In this document: piece by piece, positions 49,715 to 62,128 of the stretch
Layout: each line of letters begins with the position of its first letter
Numbering within the stretch: position 1 is the first letter of the stretch
Assembly: GCA_032209605.1 (NCBI GenBank)
Contig: JASFXZ010000035.1
Coordinates: 129,001 to 193,000 of the forward strand
Reading direction: 5' to 3'
DNA from: Mactromeris polynyma
Taxonomy: Eukaryota > Mollusca > Bivalvia > Venerida > Mactridae
DNA: 64,000 bases
Position numbers and translations under genes: made by a program
The notes under the pieces: generated by a model
What the model saw: the letters and a program-made list of their open reading frames with translations, nothing else
Databases searched by the model: none
Told to the model about the DNA's origin: nothing

Positions 49715-49930
49715 GATAAACACCTAGGGTCATGTACTGACTGTTCCACTAAAGGGGTCAAGGAAGACCCTAGCTGTCTCTTCTAGCATTATTTGGCTAC
49801 CTGGAACGAATCAGCGACCGATAACTTTCTTACAAACAAATTCTACAATCAATCTAGAATTTGAACCTGAAACGATGAGGGGCAAGTGATTTAAAGTCAG
49901 CGACCATCGCCCATCGGGTCCGCACAAGAC
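49715..49930 (-). mobile_element. tRNA-derived SINE, minus strand
   Basis: Read on the minus strand: ggtcgctgactttaaatcac (box A region), then caggttcaaattct (box B, complement of about 49857-49870), then a tail with gtaagaaagttatcggtcgc and gtagccaaataatgctag. This arrangement matches the common mollusc SINE type with a gtcgctgactt head. It lies directly at the right edge of the 52-bp array. Confidence 0.6.
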
Positions 49931-50067
49931 CCCCTTCCTATGCCCCTAACGAGGCCCCTACATGTGTTTGGACGCATAATTCGCCGTGTGCGTTCGAATT
50001 GTTAATGGAAGACCATGCATTATCTGAGATTTGTGACCTTTGAAAATATACACAACAAAATAAAGTA

Positions 50068-50420
50068 GCACCATGTTATACTTGCAGATTGTGATTTAGA
50101 ATCCAATTCACCATGTTATACTTGCAGATTGCGCGTTAGAATCTAAGGCACCATGTTATACTTTCAGATTGCGCGTTAGAATCCAATTCACCATGTTATA
50201 CTTGCAGATTGCGCGTTAGAATCTAAGGCACCATGTTATACTTTCAGATTGCGCGTTAGAATCCAATTCACCATGTTATACTTGCAGATTGCGCGTTAGA
50301 ATCTAAGGCACCATGTTATACTTGCAGATTCCGCGTTAGAATCCAATTCACCATGTTATTCTTGCAAATTGCGCGTTAGAATCTAACGCACCATGTTTTG
50401 CTTGTATATTGCGCGTTAGA
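50068..50420. repeat. 40-bp tandem array with an 80-bp alternating dimer, about 8.5 copies
   Basis: The unit accatgttatacttgcagat + tgcgcgttagaatctaaggc is 40 bp. Units ending aatccaattc and aatctaaggc alternate strictly over most of the array. Confidence 0.92.
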
Positions 50421-51239
50421 AATTCCAGAACAGGCGTCAACTTCAATGAATCTTAAAATTAATATTGCTACTGTCGTATTTAGTATTTATGTTCTACAGA
50501 TTCTTCTCAAATACGCCTTTTATTAAAATGTGATCTAGATATAAGATTATTGGTGGAACATTAAGTGCTGCGTTTCTGTTTTGTTGAGTATGCTGTGAAC
50601 ACTTATATCAGATATTATAATATTTCCGTGTCATATTGTCTTTATTCATTAGTGAGTGTCTCGCAATAAAATAACTGATGGGAAATTAGGTGGAACGTTT
50701 CTTATTTGTTTGAGTATAGTCGTGAAAATATATAAATTCGATACATTGATAAACTATTATATATTTGTACTGATATATAATTAATGTGTCTTTATATTTG
50801 ATGAAATGCGATGTTTGATGAAATGCAATATTTTGCAAAACATGGCGCAATTAAATGCCTCATTATGCTATGAAATGATTGCAATTCGATACCATCTAAC
50901 TAAAATCTGATTTATATCCACTCCGCTACACCCAAACGCTTGCACAAAGACTAACAGAAAACATGTTGCATTAAACGTTTCTTATACGTATCTTCGGGCG
51001 AGAGGAAGTGGTTCAAGACATCTTACATCGGTATTATAGCAAAACGAATATATTAAACAATAGTTTATCATAATACATACATGGTTGGTGTAGAATATTG
51101 TACTTTCTGGATGTCGTTAAGTGTCGGTATCTTATACATGTATATACTTTGACTAAACCTGTATATTTGCGCTAAGATAGAAAACACCTCCCGTAAATAT
51201 TTCAGGCAAGACATAACCTCTTTGTAATTATTACATATA
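50421..51239. other. Unique AT-rich spacer, no gene seen
   Basis: No coding exon, RNA gene or tandem repeat is evident. Confidence 0.5.
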
Positions 51240-52050
51240 TGATAAAACCCCTACCACTCGATTTGAAACCCCTGCCACTCGATTTGAAACCCCTACCACT
51301 CCAGTTGGAACCCCTACCACTCGATTTGAAACCCCTACCACTCCAGTTGGTACACCTACCACTCCAGTTGGAACCCCTACCACTCCAGTTGGAACCCCTA
51401 CCACTCGATTTGAAACCCCTACCACTCGATTTGAAACCCCTACCACTCTAGTTGGAACCCCTACCACTCTAGTTGGAACCCCTACCACTCCAGTTGGAAC
51501 CCCTACCACTCGATTTGGAACCCCTACCACTCCAGTTGGAACCCCTACCACTCGATTTGAAACCCCTACCACTCCAGTTGGCACCGCTACCACTCCAGTT
51601 GGAACCCCTACCACTCGATTTGAAACCCCTACCACTCCAGTTGGAACCCCTACCACTCCAGTTGGAACCCCTACCACTCCAGTTGGAACCCCTACATTCC
51701 AGTTGGAACCCCTACCACTCCAGTTGGAACCCCTACCACTCCAGTTGAAACCCCTACCACTCCAGTTGAAACCCCTACCACTCCAGTTGAAACCCCTATC
51801 ACTCCAGTTGGAACCCCTACCACTCCAGTTGGAACCCCTACCACTCCAGTTGGAACCCCTACCACTCTAGTTGAAACTCCTATCACTCGAGTTAAAAAAC
51901 CCAACCACTCAATTTGGAACGCCTACCACTCCAGTTGGAACCCCTACCACTCCAGTTGGAACCCCTACCACTCCAGTTGGAACCCCTACCACTCTAGTTG
52001 AAACCCCTACCACTCCAGTTGAAACTCCCACCACTCCAGTTGAAAAAAGG
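51240..52050. repeat. 21-bp C-rich tandem array, about 38 copies
   Basis: The unit accactccagttggaacccc + t is 21 bp, with ctcgatttgaaacccct and ctctagttgaaa variants. It is locally GC-richer than the rest of the window and strand-asymmetric. Seven-residue minus frames (VGVPTGV) are a by-product. Confidence 0.93.
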
Positions 52051-52261
52051 TACTGAAACAACAACACTAGCACTATGTGACTAATATGCTTTATCAATGT
52101 TGTATGTTTAAGATACGTACTGACAAAATTGTAGCAAAATCATTTAAAACAGCATTTCATACAAATTGGCATGTGACCTGTTTTTCTCTCCACATACATT
52201 GCGGTCTCCGATTAGTAAATATCATGAAAGGGTGATTTTCAACCTTAGAAAAAAGTGACAT

Positions 52262-52378
52262 GGTTTGTCCGAGAGGGGCTTGTACGAGAGGGGCTTATCC
52301 GAGAGGGGTTTGTCCGAGAGGGGTTTGTCCGAGAGGAGCTTGTCCGAGAGGGGCTTGTCCGAAAGGGGCTTATCCGGC
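52262..52378. repeat. 15-bp tandem array, about 8 copies
   Basis: The unit gtccgagaggggctt is 15 bp with single-base variants. It keeps frames open on both strands. Confidence 0.9.
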
Positions 52379-52459
52379 TGCCGGAAGAAGGTTTGTACTA
52401 TTACGGTCAATCAGTTGACCAAACTATTCGTTCCGGATTTACAACCAGTACATACGTCA

Positions 52460-53178
52460 GTACACTAGATCACACGCAACTCTGAACGTCAGTGTGGTCA
52501 AACACACGTCAGCTCACTACATCACAGGTAACTCTGAACTTCAGTGTGGGCAAACATACGTCAGCTCACTACATCACAAGTAACTCTGAACTTCAGTGTG
52601 GGCAAACATACGTCAGCTCACTACATCACAAGTAACTCTGAACTTCAGTGTGGGCAAACATACGTCAGCTCACTACATCAAAAGTAACTCTGAACTTCAG
52701 TGTGGGCAAACATACGTCAGCTCACTACATCACAAGTAACCCTGAACTTCAGTGTGGGAAAACATACGTCAGCTCACTACATCACAAGTAACTCTGAACT
52801 TCAGTGTGGGCAAACATACGTCAGCTCACTACATCATAAGGAACTCTGAACTTCAGTTTGTCAAACATACGTCAGCTCACTACATCATAAGGAACTCTGA
52901 ACTTCAGTGTGGGCAAACATACGTCAGCTCACTACATCATAAGTAACTCTGAACTTCAGTGTGGGCAAACATACGTCAGCTCACTACATCATAAGTAACT
53001 CTGAACTTCAGTGTGGGCAAACATACGTCAGCTCACTACATCATAAGGAACTCTGAACTTCAGTGTGGGCAAACATACGTCAGCTCACTACATCATAAGT
53101 AACTCTGAACTTCAGTGTGGGCAAACACACGTCAGCTCACTACATCATAAGTAACTCTGAACTTCAGTTTGGGCAAAC
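52460..53178. repeat. 52-bp tandem array, about 13.5 copies
   Basis: The unit runs from tcactacatcacaagtaact to gcaaacatacgtcagc, 52 bp (cgtcagctcacta at 52507 and 52559). It is not related in sequence to the 52-bp array at 45.3 kb. Left units have cacaag and right units have cataag. Confidence 0.93.
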
Positions 53179-54454
53179 CACGCTTTATTTTTCTTCCAAC
53201 ACTTAGCGAAACATTCATTAGCACAGTTTGTGAACAACAATGAAAATACTCAGCGATACATAGAGAGTGAGCTCGGGTCAAACTAAGTACACCGTGTAGA
53301 CTTTAAAGAGTTATCTGGACTGGAATTTCCAAATGCAGACAAATTCGACCGACCGCTATAAGAAACAACGTGATATCACCGGACTGAACCTTTTGCTACA
53401 ATATACCGTCGAGCATTCACAACCAACGAATGAAGCTATAATTGTGGTTATTTGACGATGGATATCTAAGTTTCAGGACATGTAATCACAAAAACTATTT
53501 ATGAGTATTCCCATTAACTCTTATCATGAGATTTACCTTAATTGGTTGTTCAAAATTTAATTGGAAAAAGATATAATTGCCGAATATTTTATGTAAATGA
53601 TATATTCATCTAGATACCGTATGAATGTTAATCTTAATGAAGCTGGGCGGGATGTGACCGCCGTATCGAACATCAATCTATCAGCAAAACTTTGCTGCGG
53701 TCTGTTCTCAGCTAATGAAAAAAGTGCTAAATTGCACAGGGTTGGACTTATGTAAAACTGAAATACGTCTGACCGTACGTAACATTTGTAAAAAAGGATA
53801 AAAAACAGCCAGTAACGCATCAGCAATTTAATCTATAGATCTTCGAGATTAAAAAATAGAACAAGCACGCGAGGCATGAAAAATGTAAACAAGGAATATC
53901 TTGAGAAAAGATGATCTGCACAATATGAAGTTAGGATTTGTTGTGAAACAAATGCCGAGATGTTACGATTGCTGGTTTTTGATTCAGTGGATTTCGGTAA
54001 TGTAACGTAGCCTTTATCGAAAGGTTAACCAATTCACGTCAAGGTTACAAACGTTGTTCGGTTGAAGAGAAATTGCCTCGTGTTTAACGTAAGATTTGAT
54101 TGGTTTACACAACACTGATATGCAAATAGCAAAACATGTCAGTACGGTTGCGCCGAAAAATGATCAAAATAACACTGCCCATATATCGTGTACCAGACAA
54201 TCGAATTTCCAGTGTTCTAAGACATTGATTGTAATTATGTCTCTTGCAAACAAGGTCGTTCAAAACACGATTTTTAAACCAATTATGGACGTTTGGTCAC
54301 ACTACTTCATTTTCCACAATGTTTAATATCAGAGCGACTCAAGTATGTCCATTTTAACAACTATAGTTTTAAATATGGGCAAACATAAAATGCTGTAAAT
54401 ATACATGTTCAGTATGCCATATATACATATAGTGTACCATATTGTCTTCATTGT
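53179..54454. other. Unique spacer, no gene supported
   Basis: An 89-codon minus frame (53557-53826) and a 76-codon plus frame (54096-54326) have no recognisable motif, signal or splice context. I do not call them genes. Confidence 0.5.
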
Positions 54455-57400
54455 ACCATGTTGTCTACAGTGTACGATATTGTCTACAGTGTACGATATT
54501 GTCTACATTGTCCCATGTTGTCTACAGTGTACGATATTGTCTTCATTGTCCCATGTTGTCTACAGTGTACGATATTGTCTTCATTGTCCCATGTTGTCTA
54601 CAGTGTACGATATTGTCTTCATTGTCCCATGTTGTCTACAGTGTACGATATTGTCTTCATTGTCCCATGTTGTCTACAGTGTACCATATTGTCTTCATTG
54701 TCCCATGTTGTCTACAGTGTACGATATTGTCTACAGTGTACCATATTGTCTTCATTGTCCCATGTTGTCTACAGTGTACCATATTGTCTTCATTGTCCCA
54801 TGTTGTCTACAGTGTACGATATTGTCTACAGTGTACCATATTGTCTTCATTGTCCCATGTTGTCTACAGTGTACGATATTGTCTTCATTGTCCCATGTTG
54901 TCTACAGTGTACGATATTGTCTTCATTGTCCCATGTTGTCTACAGTGTACCATATTGTCTTCATTGTCCCATGTTGTCTACAGTGTACGATATTGTCTAC
55001 AGTGTACGATATTGTCTTCATTGTCCCATGTTGTCTACAGTGTACGATATTGTCTTCATTGTCCCATGTTGTCTACAGTGTACGATATTGTCTTCATTGT
55101 CCCATGTTGTCTACAGTGTACCATATTGTCTTCATTGTCCCATGTTGTCTACAGTGTACGATATTGTCTACAGTGTACCATGTTGTCTACAGTGTACCAT
55201 ATTGTCTTCATTGTCCCATGTTGTCTACAGTGTACGATATTGTCTACAGTGTACGATATTGTCTACAGTGTACGATATTGTCTACAGTGTACTATGTCGT
55301 ATACAGTGTACCATATTGTCTACAGTGTACCATATTGTCTTCAGTGTACCATGTTGTCTACAGTGTACCATATTGTCTACAGTGTACGATATTGTCTACA
55401 GTGTAGTATGTCGTAAACAGTGTACCATGTTGTCTACAGTGTACCATGTTGTCTACAGTGTACGATATTGTCTACAGTGTACCATGTTGTCTACAGTGTA
55501 CCATGTTGTCTACAGTGTACCATATTGTCTACAGTGTACCATGTTGTCTACAGTGTACGAAATTGTCTACAGTGTACTATGTCGTATACAGTGTACCATA
55601 TTGTCTACAGTGTACCATATTGTCTACAGTGTACGATATTGTCTACAGTGTACCATATTGTCTACACTGTACCATATTGTCTACAGTGTACGATATTATC
55701 TACAGTGTACTATGTCGTATACTGTGTACCATATTGTCTACAGTGTACCATGTCGTATACAGTGTCCCATGTTGTCTACAGTGTACCATGTTGTCTACAG
55801 TGTACGATATTGTCTACAGTGTACTATGTCGTATACAGTGTACCATATTGTCTACAGTGTACCATGTCGTATACAGTGTACCACATTGTCTACAGTGTCC
55901 CATGTTGTCTACAGTGTACCATATTGTCTACAGTGTACCATATTTTCTACAGTGCACCATATTATCTACAGTGTACCATATTGTCTACAGTGTACCATAT
56001 TTTCTACAGTGCACCATATTATCTACAGTGTACCATATTGTCTACAGTGTACCATATTTTCTACAGTGCACCATATTATCTACAGTGTACCATATTTTCT
56101 TCAGTGCACCATATTATCTACAGTGTACCATGTTGTCTACAGTGTACCATATGTTCTACAGTGTACCATATTGTCTACAGTGTACCATATTGTCTACAGT
56201 GAACGATATTATCTACAGTGCACCATATTGTCTACAGTGTACCATATTGTCTACAGTGTACCATATGTTCTACAGTGTACCATGTTGTCTACAGTGTACC
56301 ATATTGTCTACAGTGTACCATATTGTCTACAGTGTACCATATTTTCTACAGTGCACCATATTGTCTACAGTGTACCATATTTTCTACAGTGCACCATATT
56401 GTCTACAGTGTACCATGTTGTCTACAGTGTACCATATTGTCAACAGTGTACCATATTATCTACAGTGTACCATATTGTCTACAGTGTACCATATTGTCTA
56501 CAGTGGACCATATTGTCTACAGTGTACCATATTGTCTACAGTGTACCATATTGTCTACAGTGAACGATATTATCTACAGTGTACCATGTTGTCTACAGTG
56601 TACCATATTGTCTACAGTGAACGATATTATCTACAGTGTACCATATTGTCTACAGTGTACCATATTGTCTACAGTGAACGATATTATCTACAGTGTACCA
56701 TATTGTCTACAGTGTAACACATTGTCTACAGTGTCCCATGTTGTCTACAGTGTACCATATTGTCTACAGTGTACCATATTTTATACAGTGCACCATATTA
56801 TCTACAGTATACCATATTGTATACAGTGTTCCATATTTTCTACAGTGCACCATATTATCTACAGTGTACCATATTGTCTACAGTGTACCATATTATCTAC
56901 AGTGTACCATATTGTATACAGTGTACCATATTTTCTACAGTGTACCATATTGTCTACATTGTACCATATTGTCTACAGTGTACCATGTTGTCTACAGTGT
57001 ACCATATTGTCTACAGTGTACCATATGTTCTACAGTGCACCATATTATCTACAGTGTACCATGTTGTCTACAGTGTACCATATTGTCTACAGTGTACCAT
57101 ATTGTCTACAGTGTACCATATTTTCTACAGTGCACCATATTGTCTACAGTGTACCATATTTTCTACAGTGCACCATATTGTCTACAGTGTACCATGTTGT
57201 CTACAGTGTACCATATTGTCTACAGTGTACCATATTATCTACAGTGTACCATATTGTCTACAGTGTACCATATTGTCTACAGTGTACCATATTGTCTACA
57301 GTGTACCATATTGTCTACAGTGTACCATATTGTCTACAGTGAACGATATTATCTACAGTGTACCATGTTGTCTACAGTGTACCACATTGTCTACAGTGTC

Positions 57401-58530
57401 CCATGTTGTCTACAGTGTACCATATTGTCTACAGTGTACCATATTTTCTACAGTGCACCATATTATCTACAGTATACCATATTGTATACAGTGTTCCATA
57501 TTTTCTACAGTGCACCATATTATCTACAGTGTACCATATTGTCTACAGTGTACCATATTATCTACAGTGTACCATATTGTATACAGTGTACCATATTGTC
57601 TACAGTGTACCATATTGTCTACAGTGTACCATATTGTCTACAGTGTACCATATTGTCTACAGTGTACCATATTGTCTACAGTGTACCATATTGTCTACAG
57701 TGTACCATATTGTCTACAGTGTACCATGTTGTCTACAGTGCACCATGTTATCTACAGTGTACCATATTGTCTACAGTGTACCATATTATCTACAGTGTAC
57801 CATATTGTCTACAGTGTACCATATTATCTACAGTGTACCATATTGTCTACAGTGAACCATATTATCTACAGTGTACCATGTTGTCTACGGTGTACCATAT
57901 TGTCTACAGTGTACCATATTTTCTACAGTGTACCATATTGTCTACAGTGTACCATATTATCTACAGTGTACCATATTGTATACAGTGTACCATATTGTCT
58001 ACAGTGAACCATATTATCTACAGTGTACCATGTTGTCTACAGTGTACCATATTGTCTACAGTGAACGATATTATCTACAGTGTACCATGTTGTCTACAGT
58101 GTACCATATTATCTACAGTGTACCATATTGTCTACAGTGAACGATATTATCTACAGTGTACCATGTTGTCTACAGTGTACCATATTATCTACAGTGTACC
58201 ATATTATCTACAGTGTACCATATTGTCTACAGTGTACCATATTGTCTACAGTGTACCACATTGTCTACAGTGAACGATATTGTCTACAGTGTACCATGTT
58301 GTCTACAGTGTACCATATTATCTACAGTGTACCATATTATCTACAGTGTACCATATTGTCTACAGTGTACCATATTATCTACAGTGTACCATATTGTCTA
58401 CAGTGAACGATATTGTCTACAGTGTACCACATTGTCTACAGTGTACCATGTTGTCTACAGTGTACCATATTGTCTACAGTGTACCACATTGTCTACAGTG
58501 TACCATATCGTATACAGTGTACCATGTCGG
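54455..58530. repeat. 19-bp array, about 214 copies (4.1 kb)
   Basis: The unit tacagtgtaccatattgtc is 19 bp. From 54.5 to 55.2 kb it is mostly organised as a 38-bp dimer (cttcattgtcccatgttgtc + tacagtgtacgatattgt). Further right it is monomeric with gatatt, ccatgt, ccatattatc and ccatattttc variants. Three units make 57 bases, so all plus frames stay open over long stretches. Confidence 0.95.
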
Positions 58531-58900
58531 ATCCAGCATGCCGGTACCAGGGTGTGAACAACTGACAACGTTCTCACGTGAATCATAATCTAATATTATA
58601 CTTTTTTCCGAAGTCAATTATATTGATATGTTTATATTCTAACAGGAAAAATGATTGAATTATATGCTTCATTTATATATCATCAAAAGGATGGCCCTTC
58701 CCGTTATATCATGCAAAATATCATTTACATACAAATGTATCTACGTTTTATTCATCGTTTTTATTTCAAAATTGTTTATTGAGTCTTATTACACAAATTA
58801 ATCATCATCACTATATCTGGCTATTTTCAACAAATTTATTCAAATCATTTGACATTTGAATAATAGCAATTAACGTCAGAGCTGTTCGTTTTTTATATTA
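58531..58900. other. Unique sequence upstream of a second promoter-like block
   Basis: AT-rich with no coding exon seen. Confidence 0.4.
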
Positions 58901-58924
58901 ATAGACAAGAAATAACCGCAAATT

Positions 58925-59031
58925 TCTGATCACGTGACGTGTAAAGACAGAAGAAAATGACCACGTGACCAGACACGGAGTGGTCCGCAGCAAATGTCGA
59001 GTATAAAAGCCTCACTTTCCGGTCGTTTCCC
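58925..59031 (+). promoter_or_regulatory. Candidate promoter of a second gene: two E-boxes plus TATA box
   Basis: gatcacgtgacgtg (near 58930) and gaccacgtgacc (near 58960) give two CACGTG E-boxes, followed by tataaaag at 59002-59009. The layout parallels the promoter-like block at 14.8 kb (E-box about 40 bases before a TATA box). The segment is distinctly GC-richer than its surroundings. Confidence 0.55.
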
Positions 59032-59080
59032 AGGATTTTTGGCGTGCTTGTTTTAGGTCTAGGATTTGGATTTGTGTAAG
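59032..59080 (+). other. Candidate noncoding first exon of a gene running off the right edge
   Basis: From about 30 bases after the TATA box to tttgtgtaag followed by gtaaga, a strong 5' splice site at 59081. No ATG frame of note. No coding exon follows within the window, so the gene body is presumed to lie beyond 64000. Confidence 0.4.
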
Positions 59081-59509
59081 GTAAGAAACCAATTGTTGTA
59101 GAAAACACTTTTATCCATGAAATATTAAGGCTATAAATTTTCTACTGTCAGGTACATTTCTTTTCATGTCGTGCCAAAAATATTTTCTTACTAGTTCCTT
59201 TGGAATAATATTTCGACGTGGTTCAGTGATGTTGGCGATGTTCTGAATTTTTTAAATGACTGTTTTGCAAAATATTCTATAATTGACAGAGATATAACTG
59301 TTCGAACTCGCTACTACGACTATTTATACTCGGGTATTGTCTGAAGCATATAATGAAATCAGGTCGAGAAACAAACCATCTCAGTACTAGAATAAACGAA
59401 CATGATAAAACATGTATTAGCTAGTTTGCACAATGCCTGATTTTTTCTGAGGAAATGTCTACTTTATTTGCCATCGCCTTTTTGTACATTGAAAGGCTGA
59501 AACATCTTA

Positions 59510-60836
59510 GCACTAATTAGTGAATGTTCTGTTGGTTTGTTCAAGAAACCTAGGCACCCTGTGCTCACACCATATCTTTGCCACATGGGTTAGCACTAAT
59601 TAGTGAATGTTCTGTTGGTTTGTTCAAGAAACCTAGGCACCCTGTGCTCACACCATATCTTTGCCGCATGGGTTAGCACTAATTAGTGAATGTTGGTTTG
59701 TTCAAGAAACCTATGGAAACCCTGTGCTCACACCATATCTTTGCCGCATGGGTTAGCACTAATTAGTGAATGTTCTGTTGGTTTGTTCAAGAAACCTAGG
59801 CACCCTGTGCTCACACCATATCTTTGCCACATGGGTTAGCACTAATTAGTGAATGTTGGTTTGTTCAAGAAACCTAGGCACCCTGTGCTCACACCATATC
59901 TTTGCCACATGGGTTAGCACTAATTAGTGAATGTTCTGTTGGTTTGTTCAAGAAACCTAGGCACCCTGTGCTCACACCATATCTTTGCCACATGGGTTAG
60001 CACTAATTAGTGAATGTTGGTTTGTTCAAGAAACCTAGGCACCCTGTGCTCACACCATATCTTTGCCACATGGGTTAGCACTAATTAGTGAATGTTGGTT
60101 TGTTCAAGAAACCTAGGCACTCTGTGCTCACATATCTTTGCCACATAGGTTAGCACTAATTAGTGAATGTTGGTTTGTTCAAGAAACCTAGGCACTCTGT
60201 GCTCACATATCTTTGCCACATGGGTTAGCACTAATTAGTGAATGTTGGTTTGTTCAAGAAACCTAGGCACCCTGTGCTCACACCATATCTTTGCCACATG
60301 GGTTAGCACTAATTAGTGAATGTTGGTTTGTTCAAGAAACCTAGGCACTCTGTGCTCACATATCTTTGCCACATGGGTTAGCACTAATTAGTGAATGTTG
60401 GTTTGTTCAAGAAACCTAGGCACTCTGTGCTCACATATCTTTGCCACATGGGTTAGCACTAATTAGTGAATGTTGGTTTGTTCAAGAAACCTAGGCACTC
60501 TGTGCTCACATATCTTTGCCACATGGGTTTGCACTAATTAGTGAATGTTGGTTTGTTCAAGAAACCTAGGCACCCTGTGCTCACACCATATCTTTGCCAC
60601 ATGGGTTAGCACTAATTAGTGAATGTTGGTTTGTTCAAGAAACCTAGGCACTCTGTGCTCACATATCTTTGCCGCATGGGTTAGCACTAATTAGTGAATG
60701 TTCTGTTGGTTTGTTCAAGAAACCTAGGCACCCTGTGCTCACACCATATCTTTGCCACATGGGTTAGCACTAATTAGTGAATGTTGGTTTGTTCAAGAAA
60801 CCTAGGCACCCTGTGCTCACATATCTTTGCCGCATG
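59510..60836. repeat. 83-/78-/74-bp tandem array, about 17 copies
   Basis: The full unit is 83 bp, from gttagcactaattagtgaat to tttgccacatgg. Shorter forms lack 5 bases (gttctgttgg to gttgg) and a further 4 (cacaccatatc to cacatatc). Every unit holds the palindrome actaattagt. It lies in the presumed first intron of the second gene. Confidence 0.93.
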
Positions 60837-61406
60837 AAAATGGATATTAAGAGAAAAGCGTCTGGTTTTCTTCAAATAGATGGATCATTCATTTCGCTAT
60901 TTCATTTGCAAACATCTCGTAGGGAATGTAATTTATTTTGAATAATAAAAGCGGACACATAAAGCTGAAAGTTTGAGATGCTTCAGGAAGACAACCTTGA
61001 CAAAAATCGCCATTAAATGTTTAATAATTTTTGTAGACTGTTATCTTCTAGGCCTTCCCACCCCGCCCCCAGTCGGCTGTGGAGTGACCTTTTACTATTC
61101 CTAATACAAAATTATATCCACTGATTAGGTCTTAAGGTTACTACTATTTTAAATACAATGCATTGATATACTAGTATGGTCGATTTCCTCTTGTATTCTA
61201 CCAGTATAGTCGAAGCAAGTGCCATAAAATGTGGCCCCCTGTTGTGTTCAATGCCACACAGCCTTCATCAAAATTAATGTTGTTTAAATGTTTCAACCAG
61301 TCACAACAAGTGTTCATGACTAGTGCCTTTGGGTGGCATTTTATGTCGTCTGTCAATGTTGTTAACGATGAATCGCCAACAAGTGGACATTGGTAAAACA
61401 TATTAG
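60837..61406. other. Spacer with unrecognised minus-strand frame
   Basis: An 88-codon minus frame (61198-61464) containing KCHPKALVMNTCCDWLKHL has a protein-like composition. I do not recognise it and it has no start, splice or regulatory support. It may be a fragment of a dispersed element together with the 196-bp duplication next to it. Confidence 0.35.
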
Positions 61407-61760
61407 TACTTGTATGAATTGGTCGTTTTGCATTTTTAACAAGAATAACTAGTGCAATTCTCATGAATGAGTCCTCAAATTTTAGACCCCGAAATGCACC
61501 AAAGGCAAACCTTTCATACCTATATTGTTAAAAATTTCCGGGAAAGATCTGACTGGGGTTGTTACAGGAAGTGGTGTCCCCTGGAAATTTTGAAAATGTT
61601 GGTACTTGTATGAATTGGTCGGTCTGTAATTTTAACAAAAAAATACTAGAGCGCAATTCTGATGAATGAGTTCTCAAATTTTAGACCGCGAAATGCACAA
61701 GAAGCCACCATTTCATACCTATATTGCTTAAATTTGTAGGGGGAGATCCCTCGGACCCCC
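61407..61760. repeat. 196-bp direct duplication, two diverged copies
   Basis: tacttgtatgaattggtcg occurs at 61407 and 61603. The shared order continues through tttaacaa, gcaattct.atgaatgagt, ctcaaattttagacc and tttcatacctatattg. On the minus strand both copies encode similar peptides (AFRGLKFE.SF.RIAL), which suggests a decayed repeat element. Confidence 0.75.
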
Positions 61761-62128
61761 GTCAGGGAGGGGTCATTTGTCCTCATGTTTGACCCCGCCA
61801 GTCTGGAATTTCTGGAACCGGGCCTGTAGTGTACATATGGTATGTCACTTGTATCGCTGCATTCCTGCGAACGTTTTGACAAAGATAGAAATGACGACGT
61901 GCGTCTTCATGTTGCTAACATCATTACATAGGTTATGCAATATTGCCTTACCTGAGTATTTCATATCCAGAAATTATTGACAAAACCCCATAAGTGATCT
62001 CCCCTGAGTTGTTGCCATTATTAAGCCAATACCTATAATTGAGTGGTTTCCCTTCAGTCCACATAATCTCATCGATTATACTATCTGGAATCAGATCGTT
62101 ACCTCAACCCCGATAAAAGCTTTCGAGC

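Noticed and set aside
53557..53826. 89-codon minus frame as a small gene
   Set aside because: No recognisable domain, promoter or splice sites. The length is within chance for this base composition.
54405..58588. Several overlapping 300-700-codon plus frames
   Set aside because: The 19-bp unit lacks stops in any plus frame and reads through all three frames in turn, so these are repeat by-products.
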